From assembly GCA_900073065.1 (NCBI GenBank), contig FJOG01000032.1:378567-442566 (forward strand): a stretch of 64,000 nt of DNA, given 5' to 3'. Shown here piece by piece: positions 1-11,027 of the stretch (position 1 is its first letter; every line of letters begins with the position of its first letter). The stretch comes from Phialocephala subalpina. Its lineage: Eukaryota; Ascomycota; Leotiomycetes; Helotiales; Mollisiaceae. The translations under genes and the position numbers were made by a program. A model generated the notes under the pieces. That model did no database searches, was not told the DNA's origin, and saw nothing but the letters and a program-made list of their open reading frames with translations.

Positions 1-1083
1 ATAGTATTAATTTGTACTTACCGGTCCAAAGGTTCGGTCGAAGCCATCAGTGATGTTCGGTGTGCCGTCGCCGTGATGATTGGAGACTGGCTCTTGTTAG
101 CAGGGTACCGGGGTCGGCTCGTGACGACTGACCAATATAATTGTAGACAATTCCATCAACGATAAGATCGGAATGCAGAGGTCCTCCGAAATACGTATCC
201 TTGGTGTTCATCACAAGCCATGATCCGAAAGTCGAATTGTCATTGCTGGTTGTTCCATCTGAGTACAAGCCATGTACATCATGGTCTCTCCAAGTATCCT
301 GGAACGTGTACTTGGTGAAGTAGTCCGCTTCTTGCTGCACGTATGGATCATCGGGAGTGTTCCCAAGATACCAAGTTGCATCCTGGACCGTGACTTCGTG
401 GCTTGTCGCATTCTTCGAAGGCAATGGAGCATACTGTTCCTCGTTGGTGAGAAGATGAGTCCAAAGCGGGGTATTTGGTCTGAACAAAGTTCTGAACTCT
501 TGTAAATTCCTTAAGAAGGGAGTTGTCTTATTATGGTATGCCAATCGACTGAAGGTATGCAGACCCGTTTCGCCTTCTCTCAGAAACCAGTACTGTTCAA
601 GTGTCTGGCCGGTTGGTGGGTAGGTCTCGCTCATCACAATTCCTCCATATGGGGTGTTCGTCGAGTCCACCCCCTTTATGAGTTGATATTTTGGCGCAAT
701 TGAACCTGGCGTGTAGCTGCCGGAAGGAATGCAGTAGCAATCTAGGTATGGTCCGATTCCACTGTTTCCCGATCCGGTCGCTCCCCCAGGTGTCGGAGTG
801 ACATAATTCAGTGTTCCTAAGAGATCTTGCCCATCCAGGAAGAGGTAGTTGATCGCACCAGTTGACTTGTTGACTGCGGCTGAGAACCGATCGTTGGCTA
901 GGATCTAAAAGTTTGTCAGATTTTTGAGCTTGACAGCTCGAAGGTTGTGGGATTCTTTCTCACCAATGAAGCAGCTGTCTCAGTCGCATTGAGAATAGCA
1001 GTAGCTTTTGCAATCCACAGCACGAATAACGCAGATACTGACAGAAGGCCTCGTCCCCGAATTATTGAGTTTGGCGAAACCAT
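1..1083 (-). CDS. rglB: Rhamnogalacturonan lyase, PL4 family, secreted (3' end outside window)
   Basis: Predicted secreted enzyme that cleaves the rhamnogalacturonan I backbone of pectin by beta-elimination. Exons on the minus strand are 1083-964, 904-133 and 86-22. The next intron opens with GTAAGT at 21 and runs off the window. The start at 1083 gives a hydrophobic N-terminus (GLLSVSALFVLWIAKATA) that fits a signal peptide. PL4 lyase hallmarks follow in order: LANDRFSAAVNK, YLFLDGQDLLG, IGPYLDCYC, LEQYWFLREGETGLHTFSRL, FLRNLQEFRTLFRP, VMNTKDTYFGGPLHSDL and, after the second intron, SNHHGDGTPNITDGFDRTFGP. About 318 residues are visible and the C-terminal part is missing only because the window ends. 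The gene is divergent from a rhamnogalacturonan acetylesterase. Family assignment is confident; the B-type symbol rests on recalled similarity. Confidence 0.9.
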
Positions 1084-1832
1084 ACTTTCAAATTTCCCAG
1101 CGCTGCTGCCCACGATCCAAAACTTAGAAGGAAAGTTCGTACCTGCGCCTGGAACTTTCCTGCCACACCATGACCACCTGCAGCATACATATGTCACCCT
1201 CGGCGTATTGATTATCCACCCTAGTTCATCCAAACATTGGCATTCCAAGGTACATTACAGTGCAGCCTTACCCCTGACCTCGGCGGAGGATGTTCGACCG
1301 AAAATGCGGGGCTCCACCACGACCCCGCCAAAACGCACTTCGGGATCTCTTCAGACGAACCGCCTCAATTTTAGGCATACATTAGACCTTTCCTTTGCTG
1401 AAAGCGAGGGTAGTCCTTCCGGCTGCTTGTTTCCGAAGCGAATTCGTGATATGCATTGTGGGGAAGAAGTGAGGTAGGTGGAAATATTTGAACCGACTTC
1501 GAGCCAAGAATATCCACCCCGCGATTTGCTCGAACAGCTTGCATCGGCCTAGCGGCGTAGGTTGGAAGTATGGGGTAGGAATTAGATTGGCAAACAATCT
1601 CGTGGTCGCTCGTCATTGAGACAACCGATCTGGCATCGATGTTGGGATATGGAGGAGCCGCTCGTCCGCCGTCGTTCGAGTATGCAGCAGTCTATGTTGA
1701 TCATGCACGCGAGGAACTTGACAAAAGCGCAAATTTGGTTAAATAGGTCGATGCAGTAGTGTTGACAAAACTGAATACAATTGAAAAGCTTGATTGTCCT
1801 GTACTTCTCTGTTTGTCACCATCTTCTCAATC
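1084..1832. promoter_or_regulatory. Shared intergenic region of the divergent pectin-degradation pair
   Basis: About 750 bp lie between the start codons of the lyase (leftward) and the acetylesterase (rightward). No convincing gene lies here; the open frames at 1371-1616 and 947-1477 lack family features or cross the lyase start. A bidirectional promoter is inferred from the arrangement. I did not recognise a specific operator. Confidence 0.4.
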
Positions 1833-2795
1833 ATGAAGTCCGTCGTAGCTCTTAGTGTCATTGCACTTGCAAGCATCAACAGCCTCGCAATCGCTGCAAG
1901 TATTCCCCAAACCCGATATGCATCTCGTAGCTGGCCACCCAAGAAGCCAGCAGCATTCTTCCTCGCCGGCGACTCAACGACAGCAGCCCAGTCGAACTCG
2001 GGCGGTGGTAAGTTCTCCGCCGTCGATACCGGAAGCCTTATACTAACATAACTTCAGGATGGGGTATTGGGTTTCTCAAGACTCTTGTCAATGGAGCTAT
2101 CGGCACGGATCTGGGATATAACGGTGCGACAACAGTGTCCTACGTCGCGGGTGGTGCTTGGGCAGACGTGATCGACTCTGTCAGCAGATCTAAAGCTTCA
2201 TTCACGCCTTACGTGACGATTCAAGTATGGAGATTTAGCTTAATTACTCGGGAGGAGTTTGCTGACAAAGGGAAGTTCGGACATAATGACCAGAAACCGA
2301 CAGCAAACATCAGTCTAGCGGAGTACTCCGCGAACTTGAAAGAACTCGGACTAGAAGCCATCGCAGCTGGAGGAATACCGGTACGTGAATCGAATTCATA
2401 CGAGATAGCGCTTGCTGACTCTCCACCAGATATTCGTCACTCCCCTCAGCCGCCGAAACTTCAACTCCTCCGGCCTCGTAATCGAAGATCTCTCCCAACA
2501 ACGAAGCGCCACAATCGCAGTCGCAAGCTCTATCAAAGCAGCATACATAGACTTGAACGAAGCATCGATCAAATATCTCGATAGTATTGGAGCTACTGAT
2601 GCAGCGACGTATAATAGAATCCCGACGGACTTTACGCATTTGAATCCCGTGGGAAGTGTGCTGTTTGGGGATATGGTGAGTTGGTTGATTACTAGTACCA
2701 CTAAGTATGGGGAGGTGGTTGGGGAGTATACGAGTCCGAATAGGACTGTGGTTGAGGCGATCAAGACGGGGACGTATATCTATCCTTCCTTGTAG
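1833..2795 (+). CDS. Rhamnogalacturonan acetylesterase, CE12 / SGNH hydrolase, secreted
   Basis: Removes acetyl groups from rhamnogalacturonan I so that the backbone lyases and hydrolases can act. Exons are 1833-2007, 2058-2224, 2276-2380 and 2430-2795, giving 270 residues. A signal peptide is clear (MKSVVALSVIALASINSLAIA). SGNH blocks are all present: the GDST nucleophile (Ser48), the GHND block (Gly116-Asp119), and DFTHLN near the C-terminus (Asp216, His219), which supplies the acid and base. Length matches family CE12. Every intron is 49-51 bp with consensus ends. Divergence from the PL4 lyase supports a shared role in pectin hairy-region breakdown. Confidence 0.93.
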
Positions 2796-3083
2796 GGGAG
2801 ATTGATGTGTTGCGCAGCGGGGTCTTCGACACTGTGGGGTTTTATCGCAGAACATTCAAGAATAAAATTCATGACATACCATAAAAAAGCAAAATGGCAA
2901 AAACGAGAAGTGGCGCTTGCCAGGTGACTTTGGGCGGGACTGAAGGTCGAGGTGATATGAATGTCATGCATGGATTGACACACTTCTCCATGAAGCCGTC
3001 GTGAAGCTGAGACAATGCCTCACGCGAGGACGGGATCAAAAGAAATCTAAGGCACAGTGCACCGTGTCGACAACGATCAGAGT

Positions 3084-4378
3084 TTATACCATATCGATGT
3101 CACTCCTTGTCATCCGCCGTATCTCCACCGTCGTACTCTGCATAATCCCATCTTTCATATCCCACTTACCCTCCTCCTTCCTCTTCCTCCCCCACCTCTT
3201 CTTCCCCGGTCCCTCAGCCGTCGTGTGATGGCTCTCCATATTCATCTCGAAATCAAAGCTATCGGAGTTCTTCGTATGATTGCTTTTCACTGACCCTATC
3301 TTGCTTCGTAGCACGGTGGTGCTGTCGCTTCGACCGATCGGTTCTTCGGGGCTGTTAAAGGTAGCTTGGGTTCGAGCACGGGTGGTGGACAGTGTCTTGT
3401 CGAGGAGGGACTTGAAGAGTGGTCGGTAGGTTGAGGTGGCCATGCAGCATATTCCGACGGCGGGTTCGATCATGGACCATATTGAGACTTTGGATGTCGC
3501 GAAGAGGAAGTCCGTCGCGTCTTCGACCTGGTGAACGTAGTAGATCCGGATGATGACCGATAAACCAGCGCTGCAGAGGTTGACATTAGCTTGATGCGGG
3601 TTTGGAGGACATCGAGGAGTAACTTACAGAATGCCGAGAGTCAACAGACCTCCCACAATCATCTTGGCCTTGCGATTCATTTGAAGATTCCAGATCACGA
3701 AGATCGGCAGAATGCCAAAGATAATGTCTGTAGCTGCAGCGAAGACTGAGAACACGATCGTGGCACCCTCGAAAAACTGTGGGTCAAAGCAGGTGCCTTC
3801 CCCTCCGGAGAATCGGAGCCAGAAGTAGCTGACTGGATGGCATTGAGCAAGGACAAGCACAAAGTAGATCATTGTGATGATAGTCATGATGACCATGGAG
3901 ATTCGGATGGTCCAGATATGGATCTTCGAGTTGACGACACGAAGCAGGAAGAAACCGATGGAGAGCCGGATCAATATGGTCGTGAAGGTGTACAACAACT
4001 CTGCAGCAAACCAATACTGTTCCGGACAGTCAATATCAGGCTTTGGGGTAACGTGGATGTGACTGTCGTACCTGCATCGCGACCGGAACGTCTGCGAGAG
4101 ATACACTGGCGAGCTTTTGACCGTTTCCATGAACAGCTGCCAGCAGAGCATCAAGTGTTAGCATCGTAAAGAAAATCTACTTCAGTTAGACCTTGAGATG
4201 TTGAAGTGATGGGTTAACTTGCCTGACTAGCGACGAAGAGCCAGTCCTCGATCTTCCACATCCGTAACATAAACCATCGCACGTATATCCTCACAGAGGC
4301 AAAGCACCAAGTCAAAACAAGAGGGACGACGGCACTGGCGACCAGCGCTGGGCCATTCCCTACGGTAATGTATGACAT
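3084..4378 (-). CDS. Fungal rhodopsin-like 7TM integral membrane protein
   Basis: Exons are 4378-4223, 4176-4072, 4016-3628 and 3570-3084, giving 378 residues. Seven hydrophobic segments run from VVPLVLTWCFASVRIYVRW through LLYTFTTILIRLSIGFFLL to VSIWSMIEPAVGICCMA, followed by a Ser/Thr-rich basic cytoplasmic tail. Conserved features of this Pezizomycotina family are the KIEDWLF motif after the first helices, the CFD loop, and EPAVGICCMA with the STYRPL that follows. The first intron uses a GC donor (CAG|GCAAGT); without it the conserved segment IFFTMLTLDALLAAVHG cannot be joined. The ligand is unknown. The family is often called rhodopsin-domain or PTH11-related, but there is no CFEM domain here. 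Confidence 0.85.
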
Positions 4379-6113
4379 ACGGCTTTGGAACTGAAGTTCA
4401 CTGCAGGGCGGTGATGTGATGCATGTAAGAATACCAGACAGGAAAAGGTTCAAGCTAGAGGTTTTCGGGCGAACACGAGAAGGATATCTATCAATCCTTC
4501 GGGGAGGTCCACCCCCACCACCACCACACCAGAAGTCATGGACGGAGAAACCAAGTGTACGATCATTGGACCCCTCGCCGCGAAGCCCTATAGCCCAGAC
4601 CGGCCCGACGAAGATTCCGGACGCTGAAACATGGGAAGATTGTCACCGCCACGATGATATCACGAGTCCTCATCGAGGATGGTCAAGACGACAATTCAGC
4701 AAGTACCACTCCCAGTTGGGAAACCGCAGGGAAGCAGACACGGCTGCGTTCGTTTCCATGGTGCTTTCACTGGAGGACAGGTTTCGAGCCTTGAGCAGTT
4801 GAAATGAAGGAGAGAAGGTCAAGAATATTTGGCAAATATATTGGTCTGGGTTATCATGCAATTTTGAGACACGTTCAAGGTGGTGTGGAGTTTGCGTTGC
4901 ATTTGATAGGGATGATGTGCAGCCGCATTTGGCGACGCGGATCTCCTCGCTGTCAGAAAAAACTCAATCGCGCATGGAAATCAACTGACGACTTCAAAAA
5001 CACACAACAAGCAACATCCTTCTTTTCAAAGACAGAAATTGTTCACATGGTCACTCGAAACATGGAGTTTGTTCCTGTCTGTGTCCGGAAAATCCACGGA
5101 GTCGATCTGCTTCTCCTGAGACATCAGACGACGCGATCAAACGACCAATCGAGAATCAATCGCGAGTTTCAGCAGTTTGATCTCCTGGTTTCCAATCTAG
5201 GCAGTCTTCTAGAAGGGGTCTTGTCTTTGAGCATCATCTGGTACTTGCGTTCATAAGAATGGAGTTCTTGTGGCGAAGTTGGATCTTCGAGAGATCGCAT
5301 GAAAGAGACACGTCGCGAACTCGCGAGAAAGCCACGAACTCAAAACAGCTACTTCCACGTGATCATCTCATTCTACAATTTTCACTTTGGTGAGCATAGC
5401 ACCGTATTCCTCCGCCTGCTATTATCAATGCTGGTTCTATTCGTGATCTATCTTTTACGATTCCATTTCATCAATTGACCGATTTCAGAAGAAGGTCACA
5501 TGGTATAGTCAGGTGATCTCCAGCTATTTCTTTGCTTTGCCCCTCGCCTCTATTTGCCAACCTAGAGCTAGAGAGTTTGGCGAGAATCTGGAGCCTACAA
5601 GTGTTCATATCTTCCCTCGTTCCAATCCCGCACCACTCCTGGTGTCGAAAACTTCACAATGGTTTGTTGTTCCTATCACTTCCCCATTCTGTCCCATCAC
5701 AGTTTCGAGAGAAATTCCTTACCGCGAAGAAAACAGCCCTGGTTCCAAAATTGGATCAATAATTTTTCCTGGCGTCAAATTTTGACCCGAAAGCATTCAA
5801 GCCACTTCCGCTTTCGGTATGGAGAATTACGCGAGATTTTTTTGCTTTTCTTTGTCTTGGAACGAAATTATTCTGATGTGAAGACGACTGCTTCTAGGCT
5901 GAAGGATTTAAAAATGAGGTATACCTTAATTGACATTGTCCTTTCCATTCTATTTATTTTGAATATCCGTCCTTGAACTTTGATCAATTGATTTGGAGAA
6001 CCACTGTCGTTTTGGTCAACATTCCAAGCTCTAGCATCACAGTCTCTCGCTCGGCGCTCAGGCTACCCCTTGTATATCCAATTAGGATCTTGTGTTAGGT
6101 CTTCGCAATCAAG
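4379..6113. other. 1.7-kb intergenic region, no supported gene
   Basis: Several open frames (for example 4804-5256 and 5513-5976) lack family motifs, a start context or plausible introns. They read as pyrimidine-rich noncoding DNA. It presumably holds the promoters of the 7TM gene and of the glucanase gene. Confidence 0.4.
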
Positions 6114-7376
6114 ATGCGTTTCTTCGTTGTGGCTCTCATTTATTTGAGCATTTTAACTTTCGAATGCCTCTCGAGTCCTGCACCTCATCACAAACATGTC
6201 CAGAATGTAGTCAGCATCACTTCAACAAGCTCTTCGTCCATACGGACATCTGCCAACAGCTCAGCGAGATCCAGTTCCAGCCCAAGTCTCAAATCGTCAA
6301 GCTCTACCCTCAGGCAAACAAGCTCGACTCTCAAATCCGCCTCAACTTCCAAATCCACCTCAACTTCCAAATCCACCTCAACTTCCAAATCCACCTCAAC
6401 TTCCAAATCCACCTCAACTTCCAAATCCACCTCAACTTCCAAGTCCACCACCTCGTTCAAGGCCACTTCCAGCACCACAATCAAGCCAAGTACTACATTT
6501 CTGACAAAGACCACGCTCAGCTCAACCTCAACGCTGAGCGCTTCTTCAACTGCAATTTCCAATGGAACCTCCGCCGGCAAACGAGGTATCCCCTACAACA
6601 GCCCCGCAACCAACATCCAACACTTTAACGACACAGGCTCGAAAGTAACCTGGGCATACAACTGGGACTCTTTGATGGACTCCAACTTCCCCTCCTACAT
6701 GGAATTCGTTCCTATGCTCTGGGGAAACGCCTCGGTCCATACCACCAACTGGAAGAAGAACGTGCAAAACGCTATCTCGCGAGGTACCAAAGCGGTTCTT
6801 GCGTTCAATGAGCCTGATGCTTGCAGTGGAGGGCAATCTTGTATGACGCCACGGGCCGCTGCTGATGCATATCGGACTTATGTTCAGCCTTTTGCTGGGC
6901 TGGTGAAGCTGGGTGGGCCAGCTGTCACGGAGGTTGGAACTGCTGTGAGTTTCTTCTCATGCCTAGGACGATGACTTCTAAGGCTGATAATTGACAGTGG
7001 CTGCTTCAATTCCTCTCTCTTTGCTCGAATTGTACAATTGATTTCATCCCGATGCACATTTACAATAGTGCCACCAATGTTGGATACTACAAAGCCCACA
7101 TGGCTAACATTGCGAACCAAACAGGTAGACCAATTTGGTTGACAGAGGTGAGTTCGTTGACAGGAACAATTTTCGCTTGAAGTCTTTGCTGACAATATAA
7201 AGTTCTCTGCTTCAGGAAACCAGACTCAATTCTTGGAGACTCTGATGCCCTGGATGGATTCGCAGCCATTCATTCAGCGGTACTCATGGTTTATGTGCTC
7301 TCCTTCTTACAGTGGAAGTACATGTGGCACAAATGGATACCCGACGGCGTTAGGTCAAGTGTATGAATTATTCTGA
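6114..7376 (+). CDS. GH128-type secreted beta-1,3-glucanase with Ser/Thr repeat linker
   Basis: Exons are 6114-6944, 6998-7147 and 7203-7376, giving 384 residues. The order is: signal peptide (about residues 1-20), a Ser/Thr/Lys-rich low-complexity stretch (about 30-155), then a glycoside hydrolase catalytic domain starting at KRGIPYN. Signature segments are VTWAYNWDS, FVPMLWG, LAFNEPDAC with the presumed acid/base Glu233, FIPMHIYN, and IWLTEFSASG with the presumed nucleophile Glu327. The C-terminal YSWFMCSP and QVYELF complete the domain. The linker is likely heavily O-mannosylated and may hold the enzyme in the wall. The role in remodelling or degrading beta-1,3-glucan is inferred from the family. 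Confidence 0.9.
6333..6440 (+). repeat. 18-bp coding minisatellite, six units
   Basis: Six head-to-tail units of 18 bp (aaatccacctcaacttcc; the first differs at one base) encode the hexapeptide STSTSK inside the GH128 linker. A diverged seventh unit follows at 6441-6458. The unit is a multiple of three, so copy-number change keeps the frame. Confidence 0.95.
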
Positions 7377-8182
7377 GGATAGTAGGATAAGTTGAGTAAA
7401 TGGGAAGAAGGTCTGAATGGTTTCGTCGAATAAAGGGGGTGGGGTAATTTTTAACCGAATTCGGAGGATTCAGGGGTTCCGCTAGCGAGGCCCCACTTCG
7501 AAGATCAAGGGGCCTTCAGGGACTTATCCCTTCTTTTCCTCCTTGAAATATTGTACAATACTTCTCCAAGCATTCCCTCACCGAGTCCTCTCAAACAATT
7601 TGAGAACTATTCGTCCATTTGACCTTAATTCAGTGAACATAACGCATTGCCAGCTCAGCGCATAAACCTCAGCTGTTCGCAATCAGGGAAAATACCTGTT
7701 TCACGATCAACTCGTCCCCACCAATAAAAATATCCTGGACAATAAAACTCACTGCCACGTATGACATCATGTGTAAATCAGTCCTACCTGCCTGTTCTGA
7801 ATGATCGTCCTTATTCTGAAACTGGATAGTCGTCACGCCACAGGACAAACATATTTTGCGCCATCGACAGAACCGTCCTTCAAGAAACAAAGAACACAAA
7901 GAAACGGCGCGCGACCTCAACTTCACGATCTCAGCGAGCTTCCACGAACGACCTTCATAAATAATCAAACCAAGACTCATCAACCCCTCAAGTTTCTCTC
8001 GAATCCATCTTCGTCGCGGGAATCTATCGTCAAGTCGACGCATCCCAACCTCGATCTATCTGAAACCACCTCCTCCAACCCGGTCACGACAACCACATCC
8101 TCTCACCTCCTCCTCATCACCAACGCCTTCGAACGAGCGGCAAGAGTTCACCGAGAAGAATTAACGGAGAAGGGGATCGAAG
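7377..8182. other. Intergenic region, no supported gene
   Basis: Open frames on both strands overlap (7669-8043 minus, 7801-8295 plus) without recognisable domains, and neither shows clear coding character. I see no repeat or RNA gene. Confidence 0.35.
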
Positions 8183-8314
8183 ATGAACTTGACGCAAGAA
8201 GTCGTCCTGATTGTTTTCTGCTCGTTGGGTGCTGCAATGATCGTTGGCACGGCGTCTTGGATCTTCCTCGACAACCGGAAGAAAAAGATGGCTGATGCTG
8301 AGGCTGGAGAATAG
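8183..8314 (+). CDS. Possible 43-residue single-pass membrane peptide
   Basis: A short frame encodes MNLTQEVVLIVFCSLGAAM followed by the rest of one transmembrane helix (to about residue 29), then a basic patch (NRKKK) and an acidic end. An in-frame stop (TAA at 8162-8164) lies just upstream, so this ATG is the only start unless an upstream exon is spliced on. The layout (short outside segment, one helix, Lys/Arg-rich tail) resembles the small membrane genes at 10647 and 11112. No family is recognised. It could be chance. Confidence 0.3.
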   Translation: MNLTQEVVLIVFCSLGAAMIVGTASWIFLDNRKKKMADAEAGE

Positions 8315-8801
8315 GGATTTAAGGAGTGTTTTCATTTCGACGGCGTTTGGATTTGTTTGGGATTATGGGAAGATGCAATGAATGGCATTGCAAACTGTTT
8401 TGGGTAGAAGCACGTGACTGGGATACTCGATTCACAGCATTACCTTTCGCCTTGCCTTTGGGGCTTTCTCTCCCTAGTCAGTGCTGGAAGGTAGCTCTTT
8501 AGTGTCCGGTGTTGTTAAAGGGACATGCCCTGTGATCATGGAAGGGGGAGACCAAGGTTCTGAGGAGGAAGAAATCATCACGAAGTTCAATGATTCATGT
8601 GTATTATATTTGGACACGCGATGATAGAGCCTCTTTCAATCTTACAATGAACTTCTGTGAAGGCTCACTTTGGTATTCCCTCGATGCAAACAAAATAGTC
8701 GCTGTTCTTGATTTATCGACTCCTCATCTGTGAATATGGCGCGCGCTTGCTTTGGTAACTTTAGTTCTGCTTCTTGAATCATGCATGGCCTAATTTGCGT
8801 G

Positions 8802-8809
8802 TATAAAAG
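8802..8809 (+). promoter_or_regulatory. TATA box of the small-protein gene at 8940
   Basis: TATAAAAG stands 131 bp before the ATG at 8940, a normal spacing for a filamentous fungal TATA promoter with a short leader. A similar TATAAAT at 9553-9559 precedes the paralogue at 9817, and another at 10487-10493 precedes the membrane-protein gene at 10647. Confidence 0.45.
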
Positions 8810-8939
8810 GACTTGAATGTCCATACATCTCCGTCATCTTCTAAGATTCATACTACTAGCATCTGAGGAAATTTCTGTCCAATTTCAATTTCTGTACATC
8901 AGTTTGTCCACTTACAGGCAGGCACCCTCAACGGAAGCA

Positions 8940-9287
8940 ATGTCATACAACAATTACACAAACTTTCGAGATCCGGCGAAATCCATCGTTGAAAATTTCG
9001 TCAAAACATTGGTGGGAAAGCCTCCTCCAGAAAAAGTCTATGGCAAGCCGAAATACGTTGGGCTACAGACTTTTCGAGAGCCGGGAATGAATAAAACTTA
9101 CTGGGTGGTCCTGTGGAGGCAAGGAGGTATCAACCCACTTACTGGTTGGCGAGATACTCTGCAAAAAGAACTTGAGGATCTAGTAGAGAAAGGAAAGTTT
9201 GGTGGAACGGAGGAAATATGCGATGCACTTTGGAGGCTAGAGACGCTCGATCGAGCTCCAGACTTTCGGAGGTCCGAATACCTTTGA
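8940..9287 (+). CDS. Small protein of unknown family, paralogue A (115 aa)
   Basis: Single-exon gene of 115 residues with no signal peptide or membrane segment, so probably intracellular. It matches the next gene (9817) in order: an N-terminal MSY/F-N-Y/F block, the core YWVVLWRxG, then GxxGGTExIC and WxxExLDxxPxF before a charged C-terminus. I do not recognise the family. The start at 8940 was chosen because it aligns with the paralogue's start. The open frame extends upstream to 8817, but that extension has no counterpart in the paralogue. The conserved Trp, Gly and Cys positions imply selection on a folded protein. Confidence 0.65.
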   Translation: MSYNNYTNFRDPAKSIVENFVKTLVGKPPPEKVYGKPKYVGLQTFREPGMNKTYWVVLWRQGGINPLTGWRDTLQKELEDLVEKGKFGGTEEICDALWRLETLDRAPDFRRSEYL

Positions 9288-9816
9288 GAGGAGCGTCTTG
9301 TGGATAGATCGATTCCCGCAGGCTCGGTTTATGGATGGAAAGGTTATTACGTTGTAGAATTACGTGGCGCTATCTTGAAAAAATCATTCAACCGAAATTG
9401 CGAAGAGGTGATTCAAATATCCGTAACGCTCCCAATCACACAATCGACATTTTGAATCATCACTCTTGAGTTACTGCTCCTCCCTATGACCATGAAGTCC
9501 AGACTCCCACTCACAAGCAATTTGTACAGTTATTCAATACTACATTTGTACCTATAAATTAATTTTTCCCCACTGCGCGAGACAAACTTTCACAAAAACC
9601 ATACAGGACATACTATGTATCGGAAATTCCCAGTGTTCAAAAGGGTTTTAATCTAAGAAATACTCTCCAAAGACTGCACAAAGCGCTTCACCTACATACA
9701 CACTCTCGGGCGCCGCTCTCTCCTTGCACGACCTCTTCAGCTGCTACCTTTCAAAAGCTCTACCGATACCCTCCCGTAGAACCTTATGCCTCTTTCTAAG
9801 TTCCTTTAGAAAAAGA

Positions 9817-10149
9817 ATGTCATTCTCAAACTTTGAAGATGCTGCCATCTCCGTCTTGGATAAATTCGAGAAAGTGATAGGAAAGAGTAAAATTCCATCA
9901 ATCGACGATAATCCTCAGCAATGCGCGTTCGATACTTACCATGGAGATGGCGATCAAGTGTATTGGGTGGTACTCTGGAGAGAAGGCTCAGTTGACTATC
10001 CTTGTAGGATGAGTAACACGCTTTACAAGGGTCTTATGAACCATGCTTGGAAGGGAGAGTCTGGTGGAACTGAAGATCTATGTGGAGGAAAGTGGATGTT
10101 TGAGAAATTGGACCACTCCCCGCCATTCTGGAGAGATAAGAAGCTTTAG
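9817..10149 (+). CDS. Small protein of unknown family, paralogue B (110 aa)
   Basis: Single-exon gene of 110 residues, tandem paralogue of the gene ending at 9287 and 529 bp downstream of it in the same orientation. Shared core: VYWVVLWREG, then GESGGTEDLCGGKW and EKLDHSPPFW. The N-terminal halves have diverged strongly, and paralogue B has two extra Cys. No signal peptide, helix or known domain is visible. Divergence with a kept core suggests an old duplication rather than a recent copy. Confidence 0.65.
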   Translation: MSFSNFEDAAISVLDKFEKVIGKSKIPSIDDNPQQCAFDTYHGDGDQVYWVVLWREGSVDYPCRMSNTLYKGLMNHAWKGESGGTEDLCGGKWMFEKLDHSPPFWRDKKL

Positions 10150-10646
10150 ATGCCTGTATCATGCACGACATTATGTGGGGAGCGAGTCTGATGTACAATA
10201 TTTGATGCCTTGATTTGCTTGTTCTTCTGCCTGGATTTCGCGCTGAGCTGTAGACTACAAAATACGATGATTTGAGCCTCAATTAAGACGCACGACCATT
10301 CTCTTTGTAACAACAATCCTTGACTAAACCCTTCCAAGGGCAACGTGTATATGGCTATTCAGACTTAGTCACGAGTGCTGTAATTGATTCTAAATCCATT
10401 ACCACTACCACGGCCAGAAAGGATTCTGAAGGTGGGTTATCAATGATGGCGATGTGCAATATATTGAAAATTAAGAGCTGACTGGATATAAATGAAGGTT
10501 TGTGATTCACGTCTTTACTATTATTCACCTTCCCAAAGTATCTTAGTCGACATTGTTGAGACAATATTCCCTGTCCAAAGCATTCAAGATCCAACGACTA
10601 CCACCGAAAACACAGTATCAATCTATTCAAAATCCGCTCGAGAAAT

Positions 10647-11027
10647 ATGTTGTCGCATGTTCGTGGCCCACAGGGTGTCCAAACCTTCCTCCTCGTCACC
10701 ACCATACTATTCACGCTCTTGACTTTGTCAAGCACAGCTCATCCCATCATACATCGCCAAACCTTGACACAACAGACGCAACAAGCTGGTCTTGCGACGG
10801 GTGGTATGAACGAGGCTGGCAAGATCACGTTATTGGTCTTCATGCCTCTGGCTGGTGTGATGATATTCGGGGTAACCTATTGGGTCTGTTTCAGCGATAA
10901 GGTGAACGAGCGATTCAGGAGACGGGGGGAGAGTAGAAAGCTTAAGAAGGCCCAGAAGAAGTTCAAGAAGGCTCAGAAGACAAATAAGGTGCCTGATCTT
11001 GAGCTTGGTGTCCTGCCGGCGAGATGA
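10647..11027 (+). CDS. Small membrane protein of unknown function (126 aa)
   Basis: One exon, 126 residues. A hydrophobic N-terminal segment (VQTFLLVTTILFTLLTLSSTA) looks like a signal peptide or anchor. A short Gln/Thr-rich linker follows, then a strong transmembrane helix (about residues 59-82, ITLLVFMPLAGVMIFGVTYW). The tail is very basic, with a Lys-Ala-Gln-Lys-Lys-type heptad-like repeat. Topology is most likely type I with a cytoplasmic basic tail. A TATAAAT lies about 155 bp upstream. No family is recognised. Confidence 0.5.
   Translation: MLSHVRGPQGVQTFLLVTTILFTLLTLSSTAHPIIHRQTLTQQTQQAGLATGGMNEAGKITLLVFMPLAGVMIFGVTYWVCFSDKVNERFRRRGESRKLKKAQKKFKKAQKTNKVPDLELGVLPAR

Noticed and set aside
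4804..5256. 150-codon plus-strand open frame
   Set aside because: No family features, no plausible start context, and composition like its noncoding surroundings.
6188..6580. Minus-strand frame of Val/Glu/Leu repeats
   Set aside because: Antisense shadow of the 18-bp minisatellite in the glucanase gene.
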